From Lentimicrobium saccharophilum (GTDB taxonomy: Bacteria; Bacteroidota; Bacteroidia; Bacteroidales; Lentimicrobiaceae): a stretch of 64,000 nt of DNA. The notes beneath the pieces are model-generated. The model did not search any database. It saw only the letters and a list, made by a program, of their open reading frames with translations, and was not told where the DNA came from. Of this stretch, positions 43,014 to 51,427 are shown in pieces. The translations under genes and the position numbers were made by a program. Within the stretch, counting starts at the first letter, position 1, and each line of letters begins with the position of its first letter. The DNA is taken from assembly GCF_001192835.1 (NCBI RefSeq), contig NZ_DF968182.1:1924345-1988344 (forward strand), given 5' to 3'.

Positions 43014-43718
43014 CTATTTTAGTTCAAATCTGCACAATATGCTATATTCCAACCTAATTTTTTCAAAATCAATATCTAGATCCGATGCGCGCGAGCCATA
43101 TATATTAGAGCTAGCATATCCTCTAACAACAAAATTCGAAGCTCTATTATCTACATAGCTATTGTTCAGTTCTTGAATATAAATTGCTCTTCCAATATCT
43201 TGATTTATGGCCATAGCTAATGATTGAGCCTTTTCTTTAGCAGCTTTTATTGCTTCCATCTTAACCTCTTTTCTATATTCTGTAATTTTACTATTGTCAA
43301 GCTGGTCAATTGAGACGTTTGAGATTCCAATTTTTTCTAATTCAATAAATACCTTACTGGCAGTTTTGGCATCTCTAACTATTACTTGATATTCCTTAGC
43401 TAGCAAAATCTCATTCTTAGTCAATAGATAATATTTAAAATTGCTTGATATATCTTTAACAAGCAAATCCTTTGAGATATCAATTCCAATTTCACTAAGT
43501 TTGTCCGCCATTTGTTGCTCCATTTCAGAAATAGATATCTTGTTTTTATTATCTTTTTCATTTAGCAATATTTTAAGATATATCAAATCCGGACTTATTT
43601 CCATCTCTGCTTTTCCTGTAACTTCAATGTAATTAAAGTCAATAAAGTTCTTTTCACTACTTTGCGCAAATGCAAATGATGGAATCAATAAGAGTATTCC
43701 AAATAATGTTTTTTTCAT
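43014..43718 (-). CDS. SIMPL (DUF541) domain exported protein
   Basis: A 234-residue protein with a signal peptide (MKKTLFGILLLIPSFAFAQ). It carries the SIMPL signature: IEVTGKAEMEISPDLIYLKI at the start of the domain, the ISDKLSEIGI-like stretch, YQVIVRDAKTASKVFIELEKIGISNVSI, and the helix YRKEVKMEAIKAAKEKAQSLAMAINQDIGRAIYIQE. SIMPL proteins (such as the periplasmic YggE) are linked to stress and signalling tolerance and form large assemblies. The domain is complete. Single-gene cassette C18-C19. Confidence 0.85.
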   Translation of the reverse strand: MKKTLFGILLLIPSFAFAQSSEKNFIDFNYIEVTGKAEMEISPDLIYLKILLNEKDNKNKISISEMEQQMADKLSEIGIDISKDLLVKDISSNFKYYLLTKNEILLAKEYQVIVRDAKTASKVFIELEKIGISNVSIDQLDNSKITEYRKEVKMEAIKAAKEKAQSLAMAINQDIGRAIYIQELNNSYVDNRASNFVVRGYASSNIYGSRASDLDIDFEKIRLEYSILCRFELK

Positions 43719-43747
43719 GGGTATTGTTTTATATGTGTTTCAGTATG

Positions 43748-43884
43748 GTTTACAACGGATGGCAATAAGAAACGTAGGGCATTTCAAAGCGCTTATCTTT
43801 CAAGTTACTAAGTCGCTTATTAAATGTTATGTCCTTCAAATTTAGCACTTTTTGCCCTATGTTTTTTATTGCGTGTTATGGCAC
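43748..43884 (-). repeat. attC-like site C19 (type 3)
   Basis: Left box GTTTACAAC, right box GTTATGGCAC. Arms GGCAATAAGAAACGTAGGGCA / TGCCCTATGTTTTTTATTGC, loop with CTTATCTTTCAAGTTACTAAG. Confidence 0.85.
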
Positions 43885-43885
43885 G

Positions 43886-44578
43886 TTATTCATATAGTAA
43901 TTTTTCTTTTTTCTTGTATATAATTTTCCCATTTACAGCATCTAAAATAAAGGTTTGCATCTCTCCAAGATATCCATCATGCTCACCTCTAATAGATCTG
44001 GAAATTTTCCAGGCAATACAGTTTTTCTTACCGTAATATCCAAATCTCACATAAATATCAGATTTATCATTCTTCCATTTATTTTTTACAATTGATTTTG
44101 CTTTTTCAAAGTCAATAAGAGTACAGTCCTTTTTGTCTGAATGGAGAAAATTGTTTTGTCCAATTATTTCACCCTTACTGTTCAAGTAAATATTGAAATA
44201 ATAAAATTGTTCAATCTGTGAGTTGTGAAATTTGTAGATCAATTCATAGGATGGCAAATTGTACAAAAAATTCTCAGGGTCATTTTGTTTTTTGTTGTAA
44301 AACCTTTTAAAATTAGGATTTAAAAATTTTGAGCCAGTCTTTATTATTTGCCCTTTCTCAAAAGTAATATTTGAGAAAAAGCATCCTGTAAGAGATTTTA
44401 ACGACTGATTAATACTTTCTTTGTCAATGCCAAGAATTGAATCAATGTTTTCAAAGGAGGGGTTTTCTTTTTCGTAATTCTCGAAGTCGAACTTAGACAA
44501 TCCATAATCAAAATTGTTTTGGGAGTAAGTCTTTAGTGTTAGAAGAACAAGAGTCGAAAATAATAATATTTTGTTCAT
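43886..44578 (-). CDS. exported PepSY-like hypothetical protein
   Basis: A 230-residue protein with a signal peptide (MNKILLFSTLVLLTLKTYSQ). The end of the protein, FEKAKSIVKNKWKN ... CIAWKISRSIRG ... GEMQTFILDAVNGKIIYKKKEK, has the alpha-beta pattern of PepSY-type domains (A..I...  ... W.v... g...VDA.TGki). The N-terminal half is not recognised. Stop almost touches the right box of site C19, so this cassette has essentially no 3' UTR. Confidence 0.62.
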   Translation of the reverse strand: MNKILLFSTLVLLTLKTYSQNNFDYGLSKFDFENYEKENPSFENIDSILGIDKESINQSLKSLTGCFFSNITFEKGQIIKTGSKFLNPNFKRFYNKKQNDPENFLYNLPSYELIYKFHNSQIEQFYYFNIYLNSKGEIIGQNNFLHSDKKDCTLIDFEKAKSIVKNKWKNDKSDIYVRFGYYGKKNCIAWKISRSIRGEHDGYLGEMQTFILDAVNGKIIYKKKEKLLYE

Positions 44579-44604
44579 TTGCTTGAACTTTTGTTTAATT
44601 TAAT

Positions 44605-44736
44605 GTGCCATAACGTTTGCCGGTATGAGCTGTTGCGTGATTCAAAGCGCTTGCTTGTCTAGTTAGCAGATCCTGACCAAGAGTATTAACCACCGCAACC
44701 CACTGACAGCAATAGCTTATACCGGCTGTTGTGCCC
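44605..44736 (-). repeat. attC-like site C20 (type 3)
   Basis: Left box GTGCCATAAC, right box GTTGTGCCC. Arms CCGGTATGAGCTGTTGCG / GCAATAGCTTATACCGG; loop CTTGTCTAGTTAGCAGATCC. Confidence 0.86.
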
Positions 44737-44745
44737 AGTTGTTTT

Positions 44746-45198
44746 TTATTTCTGTTTCAATTTATCTAAAATCTGAAAGTAATCATCTTTCTTGAATGTA
44801 AATGGTCCAATCTCTTTGTAATCATCTAAGTCTGGCTCTGAATAATTATTTTCATATCCAAAATCTTTCCAAATCACAAAGTTATCCGAAAACTCAATCT
44901 TAGCAGTTATTGCGCCACATCCAATGTCACCACATTCGGGACAGACGTAAAAAGGTATTCTACCAGTTTTTAATTCAGGGCTTTCAAATCCAAGAAATTC
45001 GTCAATTTGTTTGTTTTCATAATCTCTATTATCGCTCCAACCAAAAACTCCTATCAAGTCGGAATCAGGCAATCCAAAAATCTGTCCAAGTGATTGGCCT
45101 GAGACCACAAAATCAACATATTTTCGCTCAGTTTTTAAAGAACCATTCTTAAATGTTTCACCATTTCTAATGCCATATTCTAATGACAAAGTATCCAT
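44746..45198 (-). CDS. hypothetical protein with CxxC...C motif
   Basis: A 150-residue soluble protein. The stretch IPFYVCPECGDIGCGAITAKIEFSDNFVIWKDFGYEN has three cysteines that could bind zinc or reflect an oxidoreductase-like site, and the pattern recalls small immunity-like proteins, though I do not recognise the family. The start abuts directly on the stop of the gene before it (45199), so the two are coupled and share the C20-C21 cassette. Confidence 0.62.
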   Translation of the reverse strand: MDTLSLEYGIRNGETFKNGSLKTERKYVDFVVSGQSLGQIFGLPDSDLIGVFGWSDNRDYENKQIDEFLGFESPELKTGRIPFYVCPECGDIGCGAITAKIEFSDNFVIWKDFGYENNYSEPDLDDYKEIGPFTFKKDDYFQILDKLKQK

Positions 45199-45441
45199 CT
45201 ATCTTTCTAATTTTTTTATAAGTCTAAAAATATCGGAATTGTAATCATCATAAGTACTTTGTCTCACGCCTAAAAATCCCCCGAGTTTTGGTTGATGTTC
45301 TATCAAATCAAACAATGAATCTATTTCATCGTCTCCAGTGTCAGTAGGATATTGGTCAACAAATTGCTCGTAAGAAATCTTTTTATCCATGATTTTCTGA
45401 GCTAATTGTGATGCTAGTTGTCTATGTGTCTGTGTTTTCAT
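45199..45441 (-). CDS. small hypothetical protein (80 aa)
   Basis: The start at 45441 (MKTQTHRQLASQLAQKIMDKKISYEQFVDQYPTD...) is chosen because the longer frame to 45549 reads through site C21. The 80-residue acidic helical protein ends PKLGGFLGVRQSTYDDYNSDIFRLIKKLER. It precedes and abuts the CxxC protein gene and may form a complex with it. No known family. Confidence 0.6.
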   Translation of the reverse strand: MKTQTHRQLASQLAQKIMDKKISYEQFVDQYPTDTGDDEIDSLFDLIEHQPKLGGFLGVRQSTYDDYNSDIFRLIKKLER

Positions 45442-45447
45442 ACAATT

Positions 45448-45583
45448 GGGCACAACGTTTTGCGTGTATGAGAAGTAGCGGATTAAAAAGCACTTCACTT
45501 TCAGTTTGGTACTGACTTTTATTAAAAGCACTGACCTTTGATTTAGCACTGAACCCGCTATTTCTTATACACGCTGTTGTGCG
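45448..45583 (-). repeat. attC-like site C21 (type 4)
   Basis: Left box GGGCACAAC, right box GTTGTGCG. Arms GCGTGTATGAGAAGTAGCGG / CCGCTATTTCTTATACACGC with one bulge; spacers between box and arm are GTTTT and CT, the asymmetric unpaired region expected of attC. Confidence 0.88.
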
Positions 45584-45593
45584 TTCGTACTTT

Positions 45594-46172
45594 CTATTTT
45601 TCAATTTTTTTCCCACTTATTATTCTTGAGATAATACCTTTCTGATTAGTGAATTCTGCCATTAAGACACCTCCTAAATGTATCCCAATAAATGCTACTA
45701 AATAGTAGATGCCCAAAACGTGAATTTCTTCCATTGGTTTTTTTAGTTCTTTTGGTCCTAATTCGATGATAAGTCCTGTTACCAAAGAAATTAAAACACA
45801 GATATAAAATATTAGATAAGTCCATTTTTGAAATTTCTCCTTTACAGTTAGGTTTTTAGTAAAAGGATTTTGAAACTTCATTTGCCCTAATGTCGGAAGT
45901 ATGATGCGAATACTAAATAATCCAACCAATACATATCCGATATAAATATGCCAATCCCACATTGGTTGTCGAATTTTTTTGGCTAAGACAATTAGTTGCT
46001 CTTGAGATAATGTCTGGTCGGTACCGCTCAAATAATCTTGAATAATGGCTGCAACATTAAACTTATTCAACCACGTCAATCTCAAAAAGATAGTCAATAG
46101 TAATAAAGTAAATGATATTGCTATCGTCCAATGAATTATTCGATATACTTTAGAATAATTTGTCTGTTCCAT
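45594..46172 (-). CDS. prokaryotic cytochrome b561-like membrane protein
   Basis: The start at 46172 (MEQTNYSKVYRIIHWTIAISF...) gives a 192-residue protein with four helices and four histidines at the positions of heme ligands: H14 (RIIHW), H75 (WDWHIYIGY), H151 (EEIHVLG) and H165 (GIHLGG). This is the two-heme cytochrome b561/Ni-hydrogenase b-subunit type. It would pass electrons between quinols and periplasmic partners such as superoxide or hydrogenase-type enzymes; no partner gene is next to it. Single-gene cassette C21-C22. Confidence 0.82.
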   Translation of the reverse strand: MEQTNYSKVYRIIHWTIAISFTLLLLTIFLRLTWLNKFNVAAIIQDYLSGTDQTLSQEQLIVLAKKIRQPMWDWHIYIGYVLVGLFSIRIILPTLGQMKFQNPFTKNLTVKEKFQKWTYLIFYICVLISLVTGLIIELGPKELKKPMEEIHVLGIYYLVAFIGIHLGGVLMAEFTNQKGIISRIISGKKIEK

Positions 46173-46220
46173 ATTGTCTTGTATTAAGTTATTAAATTCT
46201 CTTGTCTGTTTTTGTATGAC

Positions 46221-46354
46221 GCACAACGGTTCGGGTATTGCCGCAGTGGGGGATTTTCAGCACCAAAGTTCAATAGATGTACTACCGTTTGTTTAAGCAC
46301 AAAAGTTTCATAGAAGCACTTTACCCCCCATTGCGGCAATACCTTGTTAGCGGC
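46221..46354 (-). repeat. attC-like site C22 (type 4)
   Basis: Left box GCACAAC, right box GTTAGCGGC. Arms GGGTATTGCCGCAGTGGGG / CCCCATTGCGGCAATACC. Loop contains repeated AGCAC and TTCATAGAAG/TTCAATAGATG stretches. Confidence 0.86.
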
Positions 46355-46364
46355 TGTATTTTTA

Positions 46365-47951
46365 TCAAAGTTCAATTGTCCGTTCTATGTTTATTTGTTC
46401 TAAAAATGTTTCATCGTGCGACACAACAATGATTGTCCCTTGGTATTCATTTATTGCTGCTGTCAGTATTTCAACATTCTGTATGTCTAAATTATTTGTT
46501 GGCTCGTCAAAAATAATAATATCTGGTGACTTACTGTTAATCGTCAAGCAACAAAGTAACAAACGCATTCTTTCGCCACCACTCAAAGCACTACAAGATT
46601 TGTCCCAATCATTTTTTGTAAACAAAAAGCGGTTGAGCCGGATTTTGATTTCGTGTTCTTGTAATGCAGAAACATTGAATTGTTCGGCTTGTTCGTAAAC
46701 TTTTAGTTTGTTGTCAAGCAAAGAATAGTCTTGGTCAATGTAAACCGCTTTGTTGTCTGCTCGGTAAATTGTTCCTGCTTGCGGTTTAATGTCGCCCAAG
46801 ATGAGTTTTATCAAAGTAGTTTTTCCCGAACCATTTGTACCTTTCAATGCGATTCGTTCGCCACTTGTAATTTGAAAGTTCAGATTGTCTTTCCAAAGCG
46901 GTTGTTTGTGGTAAGCATAATTGATATTTGTTGCCGTAAACAAAACTTTTCCTTTGTGTAATGCTGAATTGTCAAAACCAAACTTCATTTTGTCAATGTC
47001 AGGCAACGAAGAACGAAGTTCTTGTAAGTCTTGCGAAATGCCCCCGATTTTTTCTGCGTGAACACTTTTCATTTTTGATGTGCTGTTTTCTGCATTGTTT
47101 CGCAAAGTGTTCAACATTATTCGGGCAACGCCCGCTTTTTCTTGTTTGCCTCTTCCACGACTGTCTAATTTTTGCTGTCGTTCCAATGTTTCCCGTTCTT
47201 TTTCTTTGGCTTTTCGCAGTTCTTTTTCTTTGCTTTGAATGTCTTGACTTAAAGCGTTGTTTTCAATTTGTTTTTGCTCTTTGTAAAAGTCGTAATTACC
47301 GCCATAAACTTTAACTCCGTGTTTACTTAATTCGCAAATTGTGTCCAACAAGTTTAGTAATTTTCTGTCGTGGCTTACAACAATCAATGTGCTTTTTGTG
47401 GACTTAATGAAGCTATACAAAAGTTGTCTGCCCGAAACGTCTAAATGATTGCTTGGCTCGTCCAACAAAACCAATTCGGGTTGATGAATGGAAATTCCCG
47501 CCAAAAAAACTTTTGTTTTTTGTCCTCCGCTTAACGTTTCCATTTTTTGCGATAAGTCTAAGCCGTCCAATTGCCAAAAGTTCAGTGCCTCTTTGCAACG
47601 GTCTTCTATTGTCCAATCGTCATTCAGCAAATTGAAATTTTCCTCGCTTGTGTTTCCGTTCAAGATGTCTTTCAAAGCGTTCAATTTGCCTTCAATTCGC
47701 AACGCTTGTGCTATTGTCAAATGATTGAATTGTCCGAAAATTTGCGGAACATAATACGGCTCTGCGTCAATGTTTATTTGTCCGCTTGAAGGTTGAAGTT
47801 CGCTTGCAATAATTTTGAGCAAGGTAGATTTCCCTACTCCGTTGTTGCCTATTAAAGCTGTCTTTTCGTGATTGTTTACTGTCAGATTGATGTCGCTAAA
47901 CAGTAAATCTTTGCTTGGGTGTGTATATGAAATGTTTTGTAAAATCAACAT
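46365..47951 (-). CDS. ABC-F family ATP-binding protein
   Basis: A 528-residue protein with two ABC ATPase domains and no membrane part. The first has LIGNNGVGKSTLLK (Walker A), SGGQKTKVFLA (signature) and LLDEPSNHLD (Walker B); the second has LKGTNGSGKTTLIK, SGGERMRLLLC and IFDEPTNNLD. A charged linker (KEKELRKAKEKERETLERQQK..RGRGKQEKAGVARI) joins them. ABC-F proteins act on the ribosome, and several give resistance to macrolides, lincosamides, streptogramins or phenicols. The leader with a possible start-stop ORF and hairpins upstream suggests induction by ribosome stalling. The subclass cannot be decided by eye. Confidence 0.9.
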   Translation of the reverse strand: MLILQNISYTHPSKDLLFSDINLTVNNHEKTALIGNNGVGKSTLLKIIASELQPSSGQINIDAEPYYVPQIFGQFNHLTIAQALRIEGKLNALKDILNGNTSEENFNLLNDDWTIEDRCKEALNFWQLDGLDLSQKMETLSGGQKTKVFLAGISIHQPELVLLDEPSNHLDVSGRQLLYSFIKSTKSTLIVVSHDRKLLNLLDTICELSKHGVKVYGGNYDFYKEQKQIENNALSQDIQSKEKELRKAKEKERETLERQQKLDSRGRGKQEKAGVARIMLNTLRNNAENSTSKMKSVHAEKIGGISQDLQELRSSLPDIDKMKFGFDNSALHKGKVLFTATNINYAYHKQPLWKDNLNFQITSGERIALKGTNGSGKTTLIKLILGDIKPQAGTIYRADNKAVYIDQDYSLLDNKLKVYEQAEQFNVSALQEHEIKIRLNRFLFTKNDWDKSCSALSGGERMRLLLCCLTINSKSPDIIIFDEPTNNLDIQNVEILTAAINEYQGTIIVVSHDETFLEQINIERTIEL

Positions 47952-48072
47952 AATTTCTTTCGTTAAAGATGAAACAATACAGCAACCGCTTTGCGGTTGT
48001 TGTTCTGATATGTCTGAAAGAAATTATTTTTTACATTCTGTCTTTACTTAATTTTTTGTGTCTGCAAATATA
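47952..48072 (-). promoter_or_regulatory. ABC-F gene promoter and attenuator-like leader
   Basis: Read on the minus strand: TATATTTG (48072-48065, perfect TAnnTTTG), then a start-stop pair ATGTAA (48036-48031), then AATTTCTTTC (48025-48016), a hairpin CAACCGC-AAA-GCGGTTG (47999-47983), and GAAAGAAATT (47961-47952) directly before the ATG. The 10-bp arms pair perfectly and would hide the translation start. A ribosome stopped on ATGTAA would cover the first arm. Confidence 0.55.
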
Positions 48073-48107
48073 TGAACTTTCTGTTTAGCACGGTCGGTTG
48101 TAATATA

Positions 48108-48242
48108 GCCGCTAACGGATGGCGGTATGGTTAGTTGCCGATTACGAGGCACTTTCCTATCAAGTTACAACTACTTTTGATACGAGCTGTGCCGCTCGAA
48201 TAACCACTGCACCGGCAATTAACTATACCGCGTGTTGGCAAC
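48108..48242 (-). repeat. attC-like site C23 (type 3)
   Basis: Left box GCCGCTAAC, right box GTTGGCAAC. Arms GGCGGTATGGTTAGTTGCCG / CCGGCAATTAACTATACCGC. The 5.4-kb cassette to its right ends GTTGCCAAC, the exact complement. Confidence 0.88.
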
Positions 48243-48380
48243 TGGTGTTCATTCATATCCGTCTGTTTATCATTTATTTAGCTTTAATTTTCATATCATT
48301 CTCAATCTGCACCAACCTATCCACGAAGCACAAATTTATTTTGTTTTTTTGAGCGTTGGACAAAATGGCTATGCCAAGGT

Positions 48381-48466
48381 GCGTTGTAAAGGCGGAAGCT
48401 CTTTTGCAAGCCTTTGGTTTGAGCGTTGGCTCGTGAGGGCTTGCAAATGTGCTTACGACTGTGGGT
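48381..48466. repeat. two-stem hairpin element A
   Basis: Inner stem TTTGCAAGCC / GGCTTGCAAA (48403-48412, 48438-48447), conserved 25-nt loop containing AGCGTTGGCTCGTG, conserved CTC and TGTG internal-loop bases, and outer stem GTTGTAA / TTACGAC. It lies directly after the stop of the outer-membrane protein gene. Confidence 0.72.
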
Positions 48467-50877
48467 TAGAATTTGTAATTGTAACCAAGCCTTATTACCT
48501 GCGTCTCGTAATAATCACTGCTAATGTAATTGAACCCATTACCCTGAATTTCTTTTTTAATAATCATTGTATTTAAAATATCTGTTGCGTTTAAAAACAA
48601 TTCACCTTTCCCTTTTTGTACACTCTTTTTTATTCCAATGTCTAAAGAAAACCGTTGTGCAATTCTTCCTTGCGGAATAATGTCAGGAGCCAAATAAATT
48701 GCGGTTAATTGTGCATCAATGTTTTTAGGCAAATGAAAAGTATTATTTAGTTTAAAATTTCCTGAAATAATTTCTTGTTTTTCGTCTGTAAACGTGTTTG
48801 GAACTGGATATTTATTTTCAACACTAAAAGCGTTGATTTGATTGTGGTATCCATTGATATTTAAATTGATTGAATACCATTTTGCAATTTCCTGAGACAA
48901 CACAATTTCTAAACCTGTATTATAACTTCTTCCTGCATTTTGAAATATCGCATATACGATATCACTGTTTGGAGCAATACTCGAAATACGTGTAATTGTT
49001 CCTTTCGCAAAACGGTGATAGACGGCAGAATAAAAATATCCTTTTCCCCAGCTTGTTTTGTAACCAAGCTCAAATGAATTGGTAAACTGTGGACGCAAAG
49101 CTGGATTTCCAACTTTAATAATTTCAGCATCATCGTATTTAGGGAATATTCTTATATCAACTTCATTCGGTCTATCAACCCTGCGATTGTAAAATAGTGA
49201 AATTTTATTGTTATCGTTTATTTTGTATGCTAATCTAAAATTAGGAAATGGCTGTGTATAATTATATCCATCGCTACTATAAGTGTTATGATTAGGATTG
49301 ACATCATATTGAATTTTCACATATTCTATTCTCAAACCCAACTCTGCTTCCCATTTTTTGTTTTCAAAAATATAGTTACCATAAATTGCAGGAATTAACT
49401 CCTTGTAGGTTGCCCAACCACCCGCATTTGTGTCTAAAACGGAATTTACTCCTGGTATAAATTGCATATTTGTTGGAATATTCCTATTGCGAAGTTTTAC
49501 ACCTGTTTCAATTCGTCCGTATTTCAGTGGTTTAATATAGTCGAAATTAAAGTCATAAACCTGCTCGTCTGATAATAATTTAAAAGCATCTGTTCCAGTT
49601 TTTGACGGTAAATAGTTGTCATAAAAATATTTTTCATCTTCTCTATGAAATGTATAGTTCAACCCAATATTAAACAAATGACCTGCTTGTTTAAATTTAT
49701 GTTGATAGGAGGCAGTTGCCATTGCCGTTGTCTTTAGTTCATCTTCCAAAAACTGCCACAATCTATATCTTTCTGAATTGTCTGAATTAAAAAACGGTTG
49801 GTCGCCTCTATCAATTATTTTTTCACTTCCAAAAAGCCCTGAAATTGTTAATGAATTTTGGTTATTAATTGTATAATCAATTCCAGATTTGACTGTTGTA
49901 AAATGGGTATTCCTATTTCGTTTTAATTGCGAATTTATCACATCACCATTGTCATAACTTCTTGTTACAAATTCATTTTTATTCAGTGTTTCGGTGTATA
50001 AATAATCACCTTGAAAAAAAACATTGACTTTGTCTTTTCTGTAATTAAAAGAAACGCTTGGATTTATTTTTGGAGTAAATGTGTATTGTGGTCGTATGGT
50101 TGGTAGATTTTCTTGTCGAACCCATAACGAACCTATACCTGTTGTGAAGCCAACTTTCCCATTAAATCCCTCTTGATTGTTCTTCTTCATTACAATATTA
50201 ATTATGCCTGCATTTCCATTTGCATCATACTTTGATGAAGGATTGTTAATTATTTCTATTTTGTCGATTGACGAAGCAGGAATGTTATCTAAACCTGACT
50301 GACTTCCAAAACCGGTTAAGGAAGTTTGTTTGTTGTCAATCAAAATGGTTACTTTATCATTGCCTCTTAATTGCACTTTTCCGTCTTGAACTGTTACGCC
50401 TGGCAGGTTTTGCATTGTTTGTAAAACCGAACCTCCGCTTTGGCTAATATTATCTTCAACCATAAAAGTCTTTTTCTCCATTTTACTGCCTACATCATCT
50501 TGTTTTGCAGAAACAACAACTTCATCTAATGGTGTTATTAGTTCTTCTAACTCGATAGTGGCTATATCCAAAAAGTCTGAAAGGCTTCCAACATAAATGG
50601 ATTGCTTTTTAGTGGCATAGCCGATGAAAGAAATTTCAAAGTAATAATTGTTTGGCTTTATGTTAGAAAGAGTAAAGCGACCTTCTTCGTTAGTTACTGT
50701 TCCTGTTACAAAGGCACTATCTTTTTCGGTTTTCAAGACTACATTTACATAAGACAAAGCGGATAAATCCGCTTTGCCCTTTATTAAACCTGATATCGTA
50801 ACACCTTTGTTTTGCCCAAATGAATATGAAATCAAAAATGTGAAAAAGATTACTGTGGAAATTAATTTAGCTTGCAT
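48466..50877 (-). CDS. outer-membrane TonB-receptor-like beta-barrel protein
   Basis: An 803-residue protein with signal peptide (MQAKLISTVIFFTFLISYSFGQ). A carboxypeptidase-like regulatory domain comes first (ISGLIKGKADLSALSYVNVVLKTEKDSAFVTGTVTNEEGRFTLSNIKPNNYYFEISFIGY), then a plug (DEVVVSAK ... MEKKTFMVEDNISQSGGSVLQTMQNLPGVTVQDGKVQLRGNDKVTILIDNK), then a beta-barrel. It is the OMP_b-brl_3 type, without the TonB-box clarity of SusC proteins, and has no SusD partner. The final residues FVLGYNYKF-like (IRLGYNYKF) end in aromatic F as outer-membrane barrels do. The substrate is unknown. It is the last gene of a four-gene unit with a PepSY-like protein and a two-component system. Confidence 0.9.
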   Translation of the reverse strand: MQAKLISTVIFFTFLISYSFGQNKGVTISGLIKGKADLSALSYVNVVLKTEKDSAFVTGTVTNEEGRFTLSNIKPNNYYFEISFIGYATKKQSIYVGSLSDFLDIATIELEELITPLDEVVVSAKQDDVGSKMEKKTFMVEDNISQSGGSVLQTMQNLPGVTVQDGKVQLRGNDKVTILIDNKQTSLTGFGSQSGLDNIPASSIDKIEIINNPSSKYDANGNAGIINIVMKKNNQEGFNGKVGFTTGIGSLWVRQENLPTIRPQYTFTPKINPSVSFNYRKDKVNVFFQGDYLYTETLNKNEFVTRSYDNGDVINSQLKRNRNTHFTTVKSGIDYTINNQNSLTISGLFGSEKIIDRGDQPFFNSDNSERYRLWQFLEDELKTTAMATASYQHKFKQAGHLFNIGLNYTFHREDEKYFYDNYLPSKTGTDAFKLLSDEQVYDFNFDYIKPLKYGRIETGVKLRNRNIPTNMQFIPGVNSVLDTNAGGWATYKELIPAIYGNYIFENKKWEAELGLRIEYVKIQYDVNPNHNTYSSDGYNYTQPFPNFRLAYKINDNNKISLFYNRRVDRPNEVDIRIFPKYDDAEIIKVGNPALRPQFTNSFELGYKTSWGKGYFYSAVYHRFAKGTITRISSIAPNSDIVYAIFQNAGRSYNTGLEIVLSQEIAKWYSINLNINGYHNQINAFSVENKYPVPNTFTDEKQEIISGNFKLNNTFHLPKNIDAQLTAIYLAPDIIPQGRIAQRFSLDIGIKKSVQKGKGELFLNATDILNTMIIKKEIQGNGFNYISSDYYETQVIRLGYNYKF

Positions 50878-50892
50878 TGTCTAATAGTAAGT

Positions 50893-51354
50893 TTAGTCAT
50901 TGGTTTCTTCGTCTTTCTCGGTTTTTACTTCTTTTTTCACTACTTTCCCATCGGGCGAAACAGCTACTTCCATATTTGTTTTGTCTTTTTCCAATTCAAA
51001 TTCATAAACGCTTCCTTCGGCAGTTTCCGAAATTTCTGCTTCTTCAATTTTGTAGCCGGCAAATTCGGTATCCAAAGTTTGTTTTACATTAGCCGGAATG
51101 GCTGATTTTTCAATTTCATGTTCGGTTTCTATCCAAACGCCATCTGTAGAATAGTTCGCCGAATACTCTTGTCCATTGATTTTAAACTCGGCTTCCCATT
51201 CCGTTTCGTTTTCTTTGTCCCATTTTACCGATTTGGCATCAGAAAATTTTTGTGTAAAGGCTTTGTTTACTTTCTCAGGAACATTAGGTTTTTGAGCACA
51301 AGCATTGATGCTGATTGCTGCAAAAGCAATGACAAATAATTTTGATGTTTTCAT
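50893..51354 (-). CDS. PepSY-like periplasmic lipoprotein (PF11396 type)
   Basis: A 153-residue exported protein (MKTSKLFVIAFAAISINACAQ, possible lipobox INAC). The mature part VPEKVNKAFTQKFSDAKSVKWDKENETEWEAEFKINGQEYSANYSTDGVWIETEHEIEKSAIPANVKQTL is the duplicated PepSY-like pattern (V..AF...FP.A..V.W......Y.V.F...G....V.fd..G.W.e....i....lP..V...i). Such proteins are often encoded beside two-component systems. It lies 15 bp before the barrel gene and 73 bp after the kinase gene. Confidence 0.85.
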   Translation of the reverse strand: MKTSKLFVIAFAAISINACAQKPNVPEKVNKAFTQKFSDAKSVKWDKENETEWEAEFKINGQEYSANYSTDGVWIETEHEIEKSAIPANVKQTLDTEFAGYKIEEAEISETAEGSVYEFELEKDKTNMEVAVSPDGKVVKKEVKTEKDEETND

Positions 51355-51427
51355 TTCTGTAATTTTTTATGTGAATTAAAATTTATATCGCAATATTATA
51401 ACCCGATTTAGAAGAAATTTTGAATTT

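Noticed and set aside
48466-50877. SusC/SusD-type polysaccharide utilisation locus
   Set aside because: The barrel protein has no SusD partner, no glycoside hydrolase lies nearby, and the barrel is of the OMP_b-brl_3 type.
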